From Gemmatimonadota bacterium (GTDB lineage: Bacteria; Latescibacterota; UBA2968; UBA8231): a stretch of 64,000 nucleotides of DNA. Under the pieces are notes generated by a model. The model had not been told where the DNA came from, did not search any database, and saw only the letters and a list, made by a program, of their open reading frames with translations. Below, piece by piece: positions 27,161-35,649 of the stretch. Where the stretch lies: the NCBI GenBank assembly GCA_009840005.1, contig VXOR01000022.1, positions 1 through 64,000 of the forward strand, read 5' to 3'. The first letter of the stretch is position 1, and each line of letters begins with the position of its first letter. A program made the position numbers and the translations under genes.

Positions 27161-28567
27161 TCAGTTGGGAGACCGCTGTGTGGCTTGTTCGATCAAGAGC
27201 CGATCCTGCTGGCTTTGCCGTACCTGTGCCTCTATAGCAACCGGGTCCCACTTGGACAACAGCCGCTCTTGGAGGTCGGCTAAGATGGCCGCGTGGGCTG
27301 GGTCGCCGGCTAGGTCGTCGAACTCGTTGGGGTCGGCCTCTACGTCGTATAGCTGGGGTAGATCTCCCAAGCTGTAGTGGAGCTTGTAGCGGCCGCGTCG
27401 CAACATGGCCGTTGGCCGCGCCACGCCGTGGGCGAGGTATTCGGAAAATGCTTCGTCCTTCCAGTTTGCGTCTTGTCCTTGCAGCAATCCCAATAGGCTA
27501 TCGCCGTCCAGTGGTCCTGTGCTGGGCGCGTCGGCTATGTCGACTATGGTCGCTACCAAATCCACTAGCGACACCACTTCGCCGATGTGCCGACCGGCGG
27601 GAATCTGCCCGGGATAGACCATTTGCAGCGGCACTTTGGCGGACGCCTCGTACATGCTCGACTTCCGCCACATGCCGTGCTCGCCGTTCATTTCTCCGTG
27701 ATCGCTGAAATGCAATATGAGCGTGTTGTCGCGCTGCCCGGTTTCTTCTAGGACGGCGAGCAGGCGGCCGATCTTTTCGTCAAGATAGGTAATCAGCCCG
27801 TAGTAACCGGCGCGGGCGCGGCGCACTTGTTCCTCGGGGAAATCGACCGCCCCGAACATGGCCCGCATCCGCTGGTGGACGGGGTGCTGGCTTTCGAGGT
27901 GACCGGGGGGAATTTCCGGCATGTCGATTTGGTCGAGAGGATAGAGATTGAAAAACCGCTCGGGCACTACGAGCGGAAAGTGCGGCGCAATAAACGAGAC
28001 ATTCAATGCCCAAGGCCGCTCCTTACGGGCTGGATCGCGCAGGTAAGCCAGCGCTTGTTCCTCTACCAGATCATCAACTTCGATCTCCAAGGTCGTCCCC
28101 GGCCCGGCCTCGGCGACCCCACCCCAAGGTTTGTCGGCCGGCGGCGTGCCCTTGCTCCAGTCGGGCGTGCCGCGCAGGACGCCGTCTTTGGTCCACAGTT
28201 CGGCGTGCAAATCACGCGCTAGCTGGGCGCGGAAGCCGTGCAGTTGGTCGGGGCCGCAAAAGTGCTGTTTGCCCGAGAGGACCACATCGTAGCCAGCGGC
28301 GCGCAGCCGATGGGCCCAAGTGACCGCATCCGACGGCAGGGGGCTGGCATTGTCAAAGGCCCCGATCTGGTTGATATAGCGGCCGGTCATAAACGACATC
28401 CGCGACGGCAGACAGAGCGGAGAATTGCAATAGGCGTTGGCAAAGGTCGCGCCTTCGGCGGCCAGTTGATCCATAAAGGGCGTCTGCACGAGCGGGTGTC
28501 CGTAGGGGCCGCTGTACATGGGCGCGTGTTCGTCCGTCATAATGAGCAGGATGTTGGGGCGATTCAC
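27161..28567 (-). CDS. Formylglycine-dependent sulfatase
   Basis: A 468-residue type I sulfatase. The metal-binding start RPNILLIMTDEHAP carries the paired Asp/Glu, and C52 in CLPSR is the C-x-P-x-R site that must be oxidised to formylglycine. HFSDHGEMNGEHGMWRKSSMYE contributes the remaining metal ligands. No signal peptide is visible, unlike many polysaccharide sulfatases, so it may act in the cytoplasm or the substrate may be a small sulfate or phosphonate ester. No formylglycine-generating enzyme gene occurs in this window. It is transcribed ahead of the PhyH gene on the same strand. Confidence 0.92.
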   Translation of the reverse strand: MNRPNILLIMTDEHAPMYSGPYGHPLVQTPFMDQLAAEGATFANAYCNSPLCLPSRMSFMTGRYINQIGAFDNASPLPSDAVTWAHRLRAAGYDVVLSGKQHFCGPDQLHGFRAQLARDLHAELWTKDGVLRGTPDWSKGTPPADKPWGGVAEAGPGTTLEIEVDDLVEEQALAYLRDPARKERPWALNVSFIAPHFPLVVPERFFNLYPLDQIDMPEIPPGHLESQHPVHQRMRAMFGAVDFPEEQVRRARAGYYGLITYLDEKIGRLLAVLEETGQRDNTLILHFSDHGEMNGEHGMWRKSSMYEASAKVPLQMVYPGQIPAGRHIGEVVSLVDLVATIVDIADAPSTGPLDGDSLLGLLQGQDANWKDEAFSEYLAHGVARPTAMLRRGRYKLHYSLGDLPQLYDVEADPNEFDDLAGDPAHAAILADLQERLLSKWDPVAIEAQVRQSQQDRLLIEQATQRSPN

Positions 28568-28642
28568 AGGTTGCTCCTAGTTTGAAGGCGTGAAAAGTTG
28601 CGGCGAAGATAAGCCAAACAGATTCTGCCAACCAGCCGTTGC

Positions 28643-29071
28643 TCAGCCACCGGCCTGCACGCCCAAGCCGTGTATATAGACCAATTCGCTGCCGCAGTAG
28701 CCCGTCCACAAGACCAATCCGCCGATCAGGACGCCGACCCCGATCCACGCATAGAGCGGCCATCCTTCAAGCTGTCCCTTGAGGTGCAACGGCAAGCGCC
28801 CGAGAACGGCTCCCAACCCCAACAGTAAGGTCCAAGTAGCGAGGGATTCGTGCGTGGCTAACGGCTCCGCGGCTGGCCCCTCCCAAGCCTCGGTCGCGGC
28901 CGCGTTGCCGCTGAGGACGGCGGCGGTCGCCGCTAGTACGCCCAACACCAGCAAGCCGTACGCTAGGTGGTGCCCGGCGCGGCGACCTAGCCACAGTGCG
29001 CCTAGATCGCACAGCGGACTCAGCGACAAGAGTGCGATGGGGTAGTGGACGATGAAGGGATGCCAATCCAT
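28643..29071 (-). CDS. DUF2231 family membrane protein
   Basis: A 142-residue inner-membrane protein with four hydrophobic segments. The opening MDWHPFIVHYPIALLSLSP contains the HPxxVHFPIAL-like motif that defines DUF2231, and HESLATWTLLLG is its second conserved part. Some DUF2231 proteins accompany cytochrome or redox membrane systems, but their role is unknown and nothing nearby settles it. It is on the same strand as the sulfatase, 75 bases upstream of it. Confidence 0.85.
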   Translation of the reverse strand: MDWHPFIVHYPIALLSLSPLCDLGALWLGRRAGHHLAYGLLVLGVLAATAAVLSGNAAATEAWEGPAAEPLATHESLATWTLLLGLGAVLGRLPLHLKGQLEGWPLYAWIGVGVLIGGLVLWTGYCGSELVYIHGLGVQAGG

Positions 29072-29073
29072 AT

Positions 29074-29168
29074 TTAGTGGTTAGTGGTTAGTGGTTGGTG
29101 GCCAGTGCCAACCCATCCTCGGGCCGGTGGGGTAGGGACTAATCACTATTCACTGGCCACCGACCACT
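29074..29168. repeat. Tandem heptamers and inverted repeat in an intergenic gap
   Basis: Three exact copies of TTAGTGG (29074-29094) and one variant TTGGTGG (29095-29101) stand in tandem. The last part also begins an inverted repeat: AGTGGTTGGTGGCCAGTG (29090-29107) pairs with CACTGGCCACCGACCACT (29151-29168), 17 of 18 positions. The element fills the divergent gap between the DUF2231 and amidohydrolase genes. Confidence 0.85.
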
Positions 29169-29200
29169 GATTGCGACACCTCAAACCGGAGCAATGCCCC

Positions 29201-30496
29201 ATGGCCACGGACCTGTCCCAACACATCGAAGATACGCTGCTAATCGACACGCACGAACACCTGCGCAAGGAGCGCGCCTGGGTCGAGAACGGCCCGGACA
29301 TTTTGCAAGACCTTTTTGGCAACTACGTGCCCGCCGATCTGATCGCCGCCGGCGCTGCCCCCGAGGACTTGCACAAGCTCAACGACGCTTCCGATCCAGA
29401 CTTGGGAGCGCGCTTTGACGGCATCCGCTCGGCCTTTGCGGCCATCCGCTTTACCGGCTACGGCGAAGCCGTGCGCATCCTCGCGCACGAGATCTATGGC
29501 ATGGCCGATTTTGGCGACGCCGAGCTGTACAAGGCACAAGAAAAGCTCAGCGCTTGGCGTCAACCCGGCGGACGGCACGAGCTGCTCAGCCAAATAGGCC
29601 GGCTGGACCACGTGCAGACCGACGACTTTTCTTGGCCCTGCCTGCCCGACGAGTCCGGCGTGGACTTCTTCCTCTACGACTTGTCGTGGGCTGCCTTCTG
29701 CAACGGCCAAATCGACGCCGAGGCCATTGAGCGCGAAACCGGCGTGCCCGTCACCGACCTAGCTAGCCTCAAGCAGGGCATGGAAGCCATCTTCGCCCAG
29801 CACGGCCCCCATGCCATCGCGGTCAAAGCTCAGCACGCGTACAACCGCACACTGCGCTGGGAAGAGCGCGCCGACGCCGACGCCGAGCGCGTGCTCCAGC
29901 GCCTGCTCCAAGGCATAGAACTCGACGAGCCGAGCCGGTTGCTGTTGGGCGACTGGTGCTGGGCGCGGGGCACTGAGCTGGCGATCGAGTACGAGTTGCC
30001 GTTCAAGATCCACACTGGCTACTACGCTGGCAACGACCGCATGCCCGTTGACCGCATCAAAAGCGGCAACCTCTGCCCCTTGCTGGCCCGCTACCTCGAT
30101 TGCCGCTTTGTGCTGATGCACATTGCCTATCCCTATTCCAACGAATTGGTCGCGCTGACCAAGCATTACCGCAACGTGTACGCCGATCTATGCTGGGCGT
30201 GGTCCATTGATCCGTACAGCTCGTGCGATTTTGTGCGCCGCTTTATCCACGCGGCTCCCGCGTCCAAGCTCTTCGCCTTTGGCGGCGACACTGGCTGGCC
30301 GACCAGTTCGGTGGCCTACGCGATACAGGCGCGCCGCTGGCTCACCCGCGCCCTCCAAGGCGAGATCGACGACGGCCTGCTGACTGAGGCCGAAGCCATA
30401 GAGTTGGCGACCCGCTTCATGCGCGGCAACCAAGAGGCCTGTTTTGACTTGGCTGGGACGCGGCAGGCGCTGCGCCGGTCGCTTTCAGCCGCTTAG
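29201..30496 (+). CDS. Amidohydrolase family 2 (TIM-barrel) protein
   Basis: A 431-residue metal-dependent hydrolase. DTHEHL (H18 and H20) forms the first metal site, KIHTGYYAG supplies a third His near residue 270, LMHIAYPY follows, and GGDTGWPTS holds the catalytic Asp. The pattern is that of the amidohydrolase_2 group, close to uronate-isomerase-like proteins. I start at ATG 29201 because GGAG is 9 bases upstream and the family opening begins there. Cytosolic. The substrate may be a sugar acid or lactone; this is inference from family only. Confidence 0.85.
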   Translation: MATDLSQHIEDTLLIDTHEHLRKERAWVENGPDILQDLFGNYVPADLIAAGAAPEDLHKLNDASDPDLGARFDGIRSAFAAIRFTGYGEAVRILAHEIYGMADFGDAELYKAQEKLSAWRQPGGRHELLSQIGRLDHVQTDDFSWPCLPDESGVDFFLYDLSWAAFCNGQIDAEAIERETGVPVTDLASLKQGMEAIFAQHGPHAIAVKAQHAYNRTLRWEERADADAERVLQRLLQGIELDEPSRLLLGDWCWARGTELAIEYELPFKIHTGYYAGNDRMPVDRIKSGNLCPLLARYLDCRFVLMHIAYPYSNELVALTKHYRNVYADLCWAWSIDPYSSCDFVRRFIHAAPASKLFAFGGDTGWPTSSVAYAIQARRWLTRALQGEIDDGLLTEAEAIELATRFMRGNQEACFDLAGTRQALRRSLSAA

Positions 30497-30580
30497 GTTG
30501 CGCTAGGGTAGATCGGTTGGCGAGAAGAACGGAGCCGACAGGACAGCGTCGCGTCGTCAATGACCGTAGACAGCAAGTAC

Positions 30581-30634
30581 CGTCATTCCCGCGGAAGAAC
30601 GTCACCCCGTGCCCCGAACGGGATGGAAATCCAG
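30581..30634. repeat. REP-like intergenic palindromic element, degenerate
   Basis: CGTCATTCCCGCGGAAGAAC at 30581-30600 and CGGGATGGAAATCCAG at 30619-30634 resemble the two halves of the widespread GTCATTCCCGC ... GCGGGAATCCAG element, here with an insertion between the arms. Only one copy is in the window, so repeat status is not proven. The rest of the 250-base gap shows nothing I can name. Confidence 0.35.
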
Positions 30635-30746
30635 AGTGGTCAAGAGCAAACGCGATCTAAGAACGTGTCGCTTTGTATGACCGCTTACTTGTCTCGTTTT
30701 TCCCATTTATAAGTAATGTTAGAGTAAATATGGCCATAGAAGGAAT

Positions 30747-31487
30747 ATGAAGATCGCGATCCTGACAGATGTCCACGGCAATTTGCCTGCGCTTCAGGTT
30801 GCCTTGAGAGCCATTCGGCAAGAGGGTGCCGATGCGATTTTTCACACAGGCGATGCAATAGGCATCGGCCCATTTCCGGCAGAATGCTTGGAACTGCTGC
30901 TGAGCACGCCTGGCGTGAATCTGATTTGCGGTAATCACGACGCCTGGTTTTCGACCGGGCTTCCAGAGCCACAACCCCCGTGGATGAGCGACGGCGAGTT
31001 GAAACATCAGCAGTGGGTACATTCCTGCCTTGATCCGTCACTGCGCCATACAGTGAGAGAATGGCCCTACCTGATTCAAGATGTGTATGGAGGTGTGCGA
31101 ATATCGTTTCTCCACTACGGCCTCACAGAGTCACAGGTTGACTTCAGGCCCATCGTCCATAATTCTCGTCCTATCGACTTGGATAAAGTCTTCGCAGATA
31201 TAAACTCCGATTTCGTATTCTATGGCCACATTCATTCACCTTCAGATTTAGTGGGGAGGGCCAGATACGTAAATCCCGGTTCCTTGGGCTGCCATGCAGA
31301 ACCCATTGCGCGATTCGCCATCCTAAAGTGCGAGGGCAGGAGCTGCGAATTGAAAATGCGTCACGTTCCGTACGATGATAGCGCCCTATTCCAACAGTTT
31401 GAAAGGCGCGACGTGCCCGACCGACATTTCATCTATAAAGCATTCTTCGGTGGAAGGAATGCACAACAGGCAACCCCTCCGGGTTAG
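30747..31487 (+). CDS. Metallophosphoesterase (calcineurin-like)
   Basis: A 246-residue phosphoesterase with all main metal-site motifs: DVHGN (D8, H10), HTGD (GD at 35-36), CGNHD (62-65) and YGHIHSP at about 150. The pattern fits the YfcE/MJ0936-type family that hydrolyses phosphodiesters or nucleotides with Mn or Ni. Cytosolic. GAAGGAA lies 5 bases before ATG 30747. It opens a less GC-rich stretch with several damaged genes. The natural substrate is unknown. Confidence 0.9.
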   Translation: MKIAILTDVHGNLPALQVALRAIRQEGADAIFHTGDAIGIGPFPAECLELLLSTPGVNLICGNHDAWFSTGLPEPQPPWMSDGELKHQQWVHSCLDPSLRHTVREWPYLIQDVYGGVRISFLHYGLTESQVDFRPIVHNSRPIDLDKVFADINSDFVFYGHIHSPSDLVGRARYVNPGSLGCHAEPIARFAILKCEGRSCELKMRHVPYDDSALFQQFERRDVPDRHFIYKAFFGGRNAQQATPPG

Positions 31488-31535
31488 ATGAGCAGGGTAA
31501 GCCGATATTCAGGCGGGACGGCAAAGTATTGAATC

Positions 31536-32114
31536 ATGTCCGTTACGTTGGTAAAGCACTATGATCCGGCTTGGCCCTCATGGTTCTAAGAGTTGCGACA
31601 CCGCTTTGACTCTGTTTTGTCAGGAAGGTATTGCAGCATCGAGCATGTCGGTAGCACATCGGTCGCCGGAATGACCGCCAAGCCAATCATTGACGTTGAC
31701 ATTGTCATTGAGCCACAGGACTTTGAGCGCACGAAGGACCGGCTTGCAGAAATCGGATATTTCCATGAAGGTGACAAGGGTATTCCCGGCAGAGACGCCT
31801 TTGATCTGTCCGATAGCGGCCTGAAGGAATCTTTGCCTGCCCACCATACGTACGTTTGTGACAAGTATGGTGCAGCCTTGAAGCGGCATCTTGTCTTCCG
31901 GGATTTCCTCAGACTAAGCCCCGAATATGTTCGCCGGCTCAGTACCCTGAAATGGCAACTCGCTGAAGAGCACGACAATGATCGCCAGTCGTACATGGAC
32001 GGAAAAGTTGCTCTGTGCGAGGAAATTTATGAGAAAGGGCTAGAGGTCCTAGGGTGTCGGTGCAGTCTGTACTTACCCTTTAAAAAGAAGATCGACAGGG
32101 GTAGAGACATATGA
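31536..32114 (+). pseudogene. GrpB/UPF0157 family protein interrupted by a stop at codon 18
   Basis: From ATG 31536 the frame reads SVTLVKHYDPAWPSWF, a good GrpB N-terminus, then meets TAA at 31587-31589 and continues in the same frame as ELRHRFDSVLSGRYCSIEHVGSTSVAGMTAKPIIDVDIVI, the family core. GrpB proteins belong to the nucleotidyltransferase fold (IEHVGSTSVxG loop, DIDIV acidic pair). The rest is intact to 32114. Translation could restart at TTG 31593, producing a protein without the first strand. A sequencing error is an alternative to a real nonsense mutation. Confidence 0.72.
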
Positions 32115-32221
32115 ATAAGGTTTCCGTTCACCCATCTTTCCAGGCAAACAAGGAGGGTCTTACAGGGTGGACCCGCGTTTCAGAAGGTGGAACCGACGAC
32201 TACTGGCATGGTGAAGAATAA
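32111..32221 (+). CDS. Possible short ORF coupled to the GrpB-like frame
   Basis: ATG 32111 overlaps the TGA of the preceding frame (ATGA) and opens 36 codons ending at TAA 32221. The product begins MNKVSVHPSF and contains GWTRVSEGGTDDYWHGEE, which looks protein-like, but I recognise no family. It may be the 5' end of a gene cut short. Confidence 0.25.
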   Translation: MNKVSVHPSFQANKEGLTGWTRVSEGGTDDYWHGEE

Positions 32222-32286
32222 ACGGGTTGATTCAGAATTTGCCCTATTGGGTCCTGACGCTCCCCAAAACATGAGGCTGGAATTCT

Positions 32287-33036
32287 ATGTCCGAATGGTT
32301 TAAAAACGAAGACTTCTGGACGGAAATGTACCCCTATATGTTCCCGAAAGAGCGACTTCAATCTGCGGAAGAGCAAGTCGATAAGATTCTTTCGCTGGTG
32401 GAGTTCAGCGGGACACATATCCTCGATCTGTGCTGCGGCCCCGGCCGACATGCCACGATCTTGGCCGAGCGAGGATTTTCCGTAACAGGAGTTGATTCTA
32501 CAGCGTTCCTACTGCAAAAAGCTAGGGGGCGGGCAAACGAGCGGAAATTAGACGTTGAGTTTGTGCAAGAGGACATGCGTCGTTTTGTGCGATCCGCGTC
32601 GTATGACTTGGTGCTCAACATGTTTACGTCCTTCGGCTATTTCGATGACAAGGACGAGGATCTGCGAGTGCTCAGCAATATTTACGAGAGTCTCAGACCT
32701 GGGGGAGTCCTCGTAATGGATCTGATGGGTAAAGAGTGGTTGGCCAAGGTGTTCGCCGCGACCTCCTCGGAGGTGCATCCCGACGGGACATTGCTCGTTC
32801 AACGTCGCGAGATCTTCGACGATTGGACGAGGATTCGCAACGAGTGGCTCCTGATTCGGGATGAGCAGGTGAGATCGTTCAAGTTCCACCACACGTTGTA
32901 CTCTGGCCAGGAACTGAAGGATCGTCTCTTGCAAGTTGGATTTAGTAATACGCAGCTATATGGGGATTTGGACGGCAGTGCGTATGGGACTAGCGCAAAG
33001 CGGCTGATTGCTCTTGCGCGCAAAGAGGCACCGTGA
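32287..33036 (+). CDS. Class I SAM-dependent methyltransferase
   Basis: A 249-residue methyltransferase. Motif I ILDLCCGPGRHA (45-56) binds SAM, VTGVDSTAFLL gives the acidic end of strand 2, VEFVQEDMRRF marks motif II, and LRPGGVLVMDLMG is motif III. The C-terminal part has FKFHHTLYSGQELKDRLLQVGF, common in small-molecule methyltransferases. Substrate unknown. The gene stands alone, with 58 bases before the enolase-superfamily gene on the same strand. Confidence 0.9.
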   Translation: MSEWFKNEDFWTEMYPYMFPKERLQSAEEQVDKILSLVEFSGTHILDLCCGPGRHATILAERGFSVTGVDSTAFLLQKARGRANERKLDVEFVQEDMRRFVRSASYDLVLNMFTSFGYFDDKDEDLRVLSNIYESLRPGGVLVMDLMGKEWLAKVFAATSSEVHPDGTLLVQRREIFDDWTRIRNEWLLIRDEQVRSFKFHHTLYSGQELKDRLLQVGFSNTQLYGDLDGSAYGTSAKRLIALARKEAP

Positions 33037-33094
33037 ACCACCGGCATTTTGGGCAGACTTCATTTAACACGTCCGTGTCCAGCAAAGGAAAAAA

Positions 33095-34240
33095 ATGAAA
33101 ATAACCAAGGTAGAAACAATCCGCGTGGCAGACCGAAGCCAGAGTTATGGTTGCGGAATCTGGGTGCAGATTTACACAGACGAAGGGCATGTTGGGCTTG
33201 GCGAGACTTGGTACGGGCCGATGGCGGTAGAAGGCGCGGTGCACGAGTTATTCGCGCCCATGCTGATAGGCCGCAACCCTTTGAATATCGAGAACCACTG
33301 GTACAATATGTTCCGCCTTGCCGATCACTGGGGATACGGCGGCGCGGAGACTCGCGCCATATCCGCGCTAGACATCGCGCTCTGGGACATCGCCGGGCAA
33401 GCGTCGGGCCGACCTATATATGAAATGCTCGGCGGTGCCTGCCGAGACAGAATCCGCGTTTACAATACGGGCGGCGGCCCTGATCCCGTGTCTCATGCGA
33501 CAGAGCTTCTTGATCGTGGGATCAAGCACATGAAACTCGGCGCGTTTCCCGATGCGCATGAGGGCGATGGGTACTACGTCTCTGACGAAGAAATCGAGGC
33601 GATGATAGACCCGATACGCAGAATTCACGAGGCTGTTGGCAATCGCATGAGCATTGCTATAGATGGGCACGGATTCTGGAGTCTGCACAACGCTATACGG
33701 GTGGCGAAGGCTTTGGAGCCGTACAACATACTTTGGCTTGAGGAGATGCTTTCGCCGCGCAACGTTGACGCTCATCTATCTCTGGTGCGGGAGGCGAAGT
33801 TTCCGGTCTGTCTGGCCGAGCGGTTTGTGACGCGCTACCAGTTCCGCGAATTCATCGAGAAGGGCGCGGTGGAAATCCTGATGCCCGACCTTATCTGGAC
33901 GGGCGGCATATCAGAGACGAAGAAAATTGCGATTCTGGGGGAGACGTATCAGCTTCCGGTATGTCCCCACGACTGCTCAGGGCCTGTAAACGTGTTTGCG
34001 TGCGCCCATATCTGCATGAACGTGCCGAACGCAATGCTGATGGAGACGATTCGGCAGTTTTACGAAGGCTGGTACGGGGAGTTTGTGACGACGAATATAA
34101 ACATACAGGACGGGCATCTGCTAGCGCCCGAAGGCCCCGGCCTAGGAACGAGTCTGCGCCCCGAGGTGCGCGAGCGTCCCGACGCAAAGATAGTGGTCAG
34201 CGACAAGACTGAGGGACATTACCTAGGGTGGAAGCAATAG
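33095..34240 (+). CDS. Enolase-superfamily (mandelate racemase/muconate lactonizing) enzyme
   Basis: A 381-residue enzyme with an N-terminal capping domain and a TIM barrel. Mg ligands are D190 (IAIDGHGFW), E216 (LWLEEML) and E242 (CLAERF); the general base is H292 in CPHDCSG, and K147 in HMKLG stands where the opposite-face base usually lies. This layout fits the mandelate racemase or sugar-acid dehydratase groups, which abstract a proton next to a carboxylate. AAGGAAA precedes ATG 33095. Likely role: dehydration of a sugar acid; substrate not established. Confidence 0.92.
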   Translation: MKITKVETIRVADRSQSYGCGIWVQIYTDEGHVGLGETWYGPMAVEGAVHELFAPMLIGRNPLNIENHWYNMFRLADHWGYGGAETRAISALDIALWDIAGQASGRPIYEMLGGACRDRIRVYNTGGGPDPVSHATELLDRGIKHMKLGAFPDAHEGDGYYVSDEEIEAMIDPIRRIHEAVGNRMSIAIDGHGFWSLHNAIRVAKALEPYNILWLEEMLSPRNVDAHLSLVREAKFPVCLAERFVTRYQFREFIEKGAVEILMPDLIWTGGISETKKIAILGETYQLPVCPHDCSGPVNVFACAHICMNVPNAMLMETIRQFYEGWYGEFVTTNINIQDGHLLAPEGPGLGTSLRPEVRERPDAKIVVSDKTEGHYLGWKQ

Positions 34241-34254
34241 CTACGAAAAATTAG

Positions 34255-34662
34255 ATGGAACAGCACTTTTCGATCAAAGTTCTGTCCGGAATTTATTCAA
34301 TTTTAAAGGTCAAAGACCGTCCCGGATTGCCAGAGATAGTTAATAGAACTGGAAATAGTTTTTTCTCATTAATACGCCTAAAAGGAGAGTGGACGATCAT
34401 TTGTGAAAGTGGGGGAATGCCCGATGACTCCCTGGTGGTCGAAAGTTCACATGGATGGCGGGTTTTCCTCATCGACGAGCCTTTGACGTTCGACATGATC
34501 GGGGTGATCTATAGGACCACCGAGATTCTCAAAGACGTCGGCATAAGTGTCATGGCAATTTCCGCATTCACTACCGATGTTTTCTTGGTTAGTGAAGATG
34601 ACTTACAACCTTCACTAAGAGCACTGCAAGCCGGGGGATTTTCAGTACCTGATTTATCGTAG
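34255..34662 (+). CDS. ACT-domain protein
   Basis: A 135-residue protein of two ACT-like halves. EWTIICESGGMPDD in the first half and FDMIGVIYRTTEILKDVGISVMAISAFTTDVFLV in the second are typical of the small two-ACT proteins (CASTOR-like or ACT_7 group) that bind amino acids. No catalytic domain is attached. It follows the enolase-superfamily gene by 14 bases and probably shares its transcript. It may sense an amino acid, but this is inference from the fold. Confidence 0.8.
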   Translation: MEQHFSIKVLSGIYSILKVKDRPGLPEIVNRTGNSFFSLIRLKGEWTIICESGGMPDDSLVVESSHGWRVFLIDEPLTFDMIGVIYRTTEILKDVGISVMAISAFTTDVFLVSEDDLQPSLRALQAGGFSVPDLS

Positions 34663-34740
34663 TCCTTCTGAATGTACACAAGAAAATTTTGACAAACTGA
34701 GGCTGCGTAACAATAGGCACCGAAAGGAACACCAGCCGCA

Positions 34741-34971
34741 ATGGCAGACTTTTACACAATTGAGCAGCGGGACGGGCGTTGGTGGTTCATCGCGCCGGAC
34801 GGCGCACCGTTCTGGTCCATCGGCATGAACCATATCGACTCGGCTGCGTTAGGGTACGGCCGGCGTCGTAGATTTCGAAACTCATCGGGTTCGCCCGAGG
34901 ACATGAAAGCCGTTCTCTTCGATCTGTATGAGACGCTGGTGACTGGCCAATATGGGCGACTTGGTTTTTAG
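34741..34971 (+). pseudogene. Fused 5' ends of a glycosidase-like gene and a HAD hydrolase gene
   Basis: The frame from ATG 34741 begins DFYTIEQRDGRWWFIAPDG and IGMNHIDSAAL, the recognisable start of large agarase-like glycoside-hydrolase proteins. After about 45 residues this ends, and at 34903 a new start MKAVLFDLYETLVT appears, motif I of HAD phosphatases. That also stops, at TAG 34969-34971. Both genes are truncated after their first codons and joined in one frame. A following 80 bases reading GDLVFRAVAELANVGS in another frame may be more HAD debris. Confidence 0.65.
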
Positions 34972-35077
34972 AGCGGTGGCCGAGCTGGCGAATGTCGGAA
35001 GTTGAGCCAGCAGCGGCGACTTGCAAGCGACGCCGAGATCCAAGCGACTTGGTTCGGCTCATTCAAGAGATGTGACG

Positions 35078-35554
35078 ATGCCACTGGAGATACTGATTGG
35101 AATAGGATTCGCCGCTTTGGTGGTACTTGGGTTGGCTTTGCGGAAGCTGGTCGAGTGGATCAGCTTTCCGTGTCAGTTCTGCGAGGCAAAAGTTCGTCCT
35201 TTTCACAAGGTCGATACAGAAACACAGGAAGTAATTCTGAGGTATTTCCGCGACCATGAACGACGGGAGGCCCCCCGGAAGGGGCTGTTCGTTTGCCTAA
35301 ACTGCAAAACTGTTCACGATGACTTCTCCGGCGAGAAGCAATCGTGGGATAGCGACAGATTTGGTGGCGTTACCTTCTGTAAAGTGTGCCACGCGACCAT
35401 GTACGGCTGCAATCCCAAAAACGATAACATCAAATGTTCTCGGTGTGAGACGTCATATGTCTGGCAAGTACACGAGCCATCCGGATTTAGATTCCTCATG
35501 CCCCCAAAAGGCACGGCGGTTCTCAGATCCAGCAGGGGCTACGTTGACGCGTAG
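35078..35554 (+). CDS. Membrane-anchored zinc-ribbon protein of unknown function
   Basis: A 158-residue protein. Residues 4-21 form one hydrophobic segment (LEILIGIGFAALVVLGLA), followed by four CxxC knuckles: C32-C35, C73-C76, C101-C104 and C120-C123. They could form two zinc ribbons facing the cytoplasm. I start at ATG 35078 so that the anchor is N-terminal; an in-frame start at 35021 adds polar residues. I do not recognise the family. No partner gene is evident on either side. Confidence 0.6.
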   Translation: MPLEILIGIGFAALVVLGLALRKLVEWISFPCQFCEAKVRPFHKVDTETQEVILRYFRDHERREAPRKGLFVCLNCKTVHDDFSGEKQSWDSDRFGGVTFCKVCHATMYGCNPKNDNIKCSRCETSYVWQVHEPSGFRFLMPPKGTAVLRSSRGYVDA

Positions 35555-35649
35555 AGTAGCGTCAACGCAGGCCCACATCTTCTAACAACTCGTTTGCCGC
35601 TGCGACTGGCCTGTCGTGCAATGGGCAAACGGACAACAATCAATTAGTA

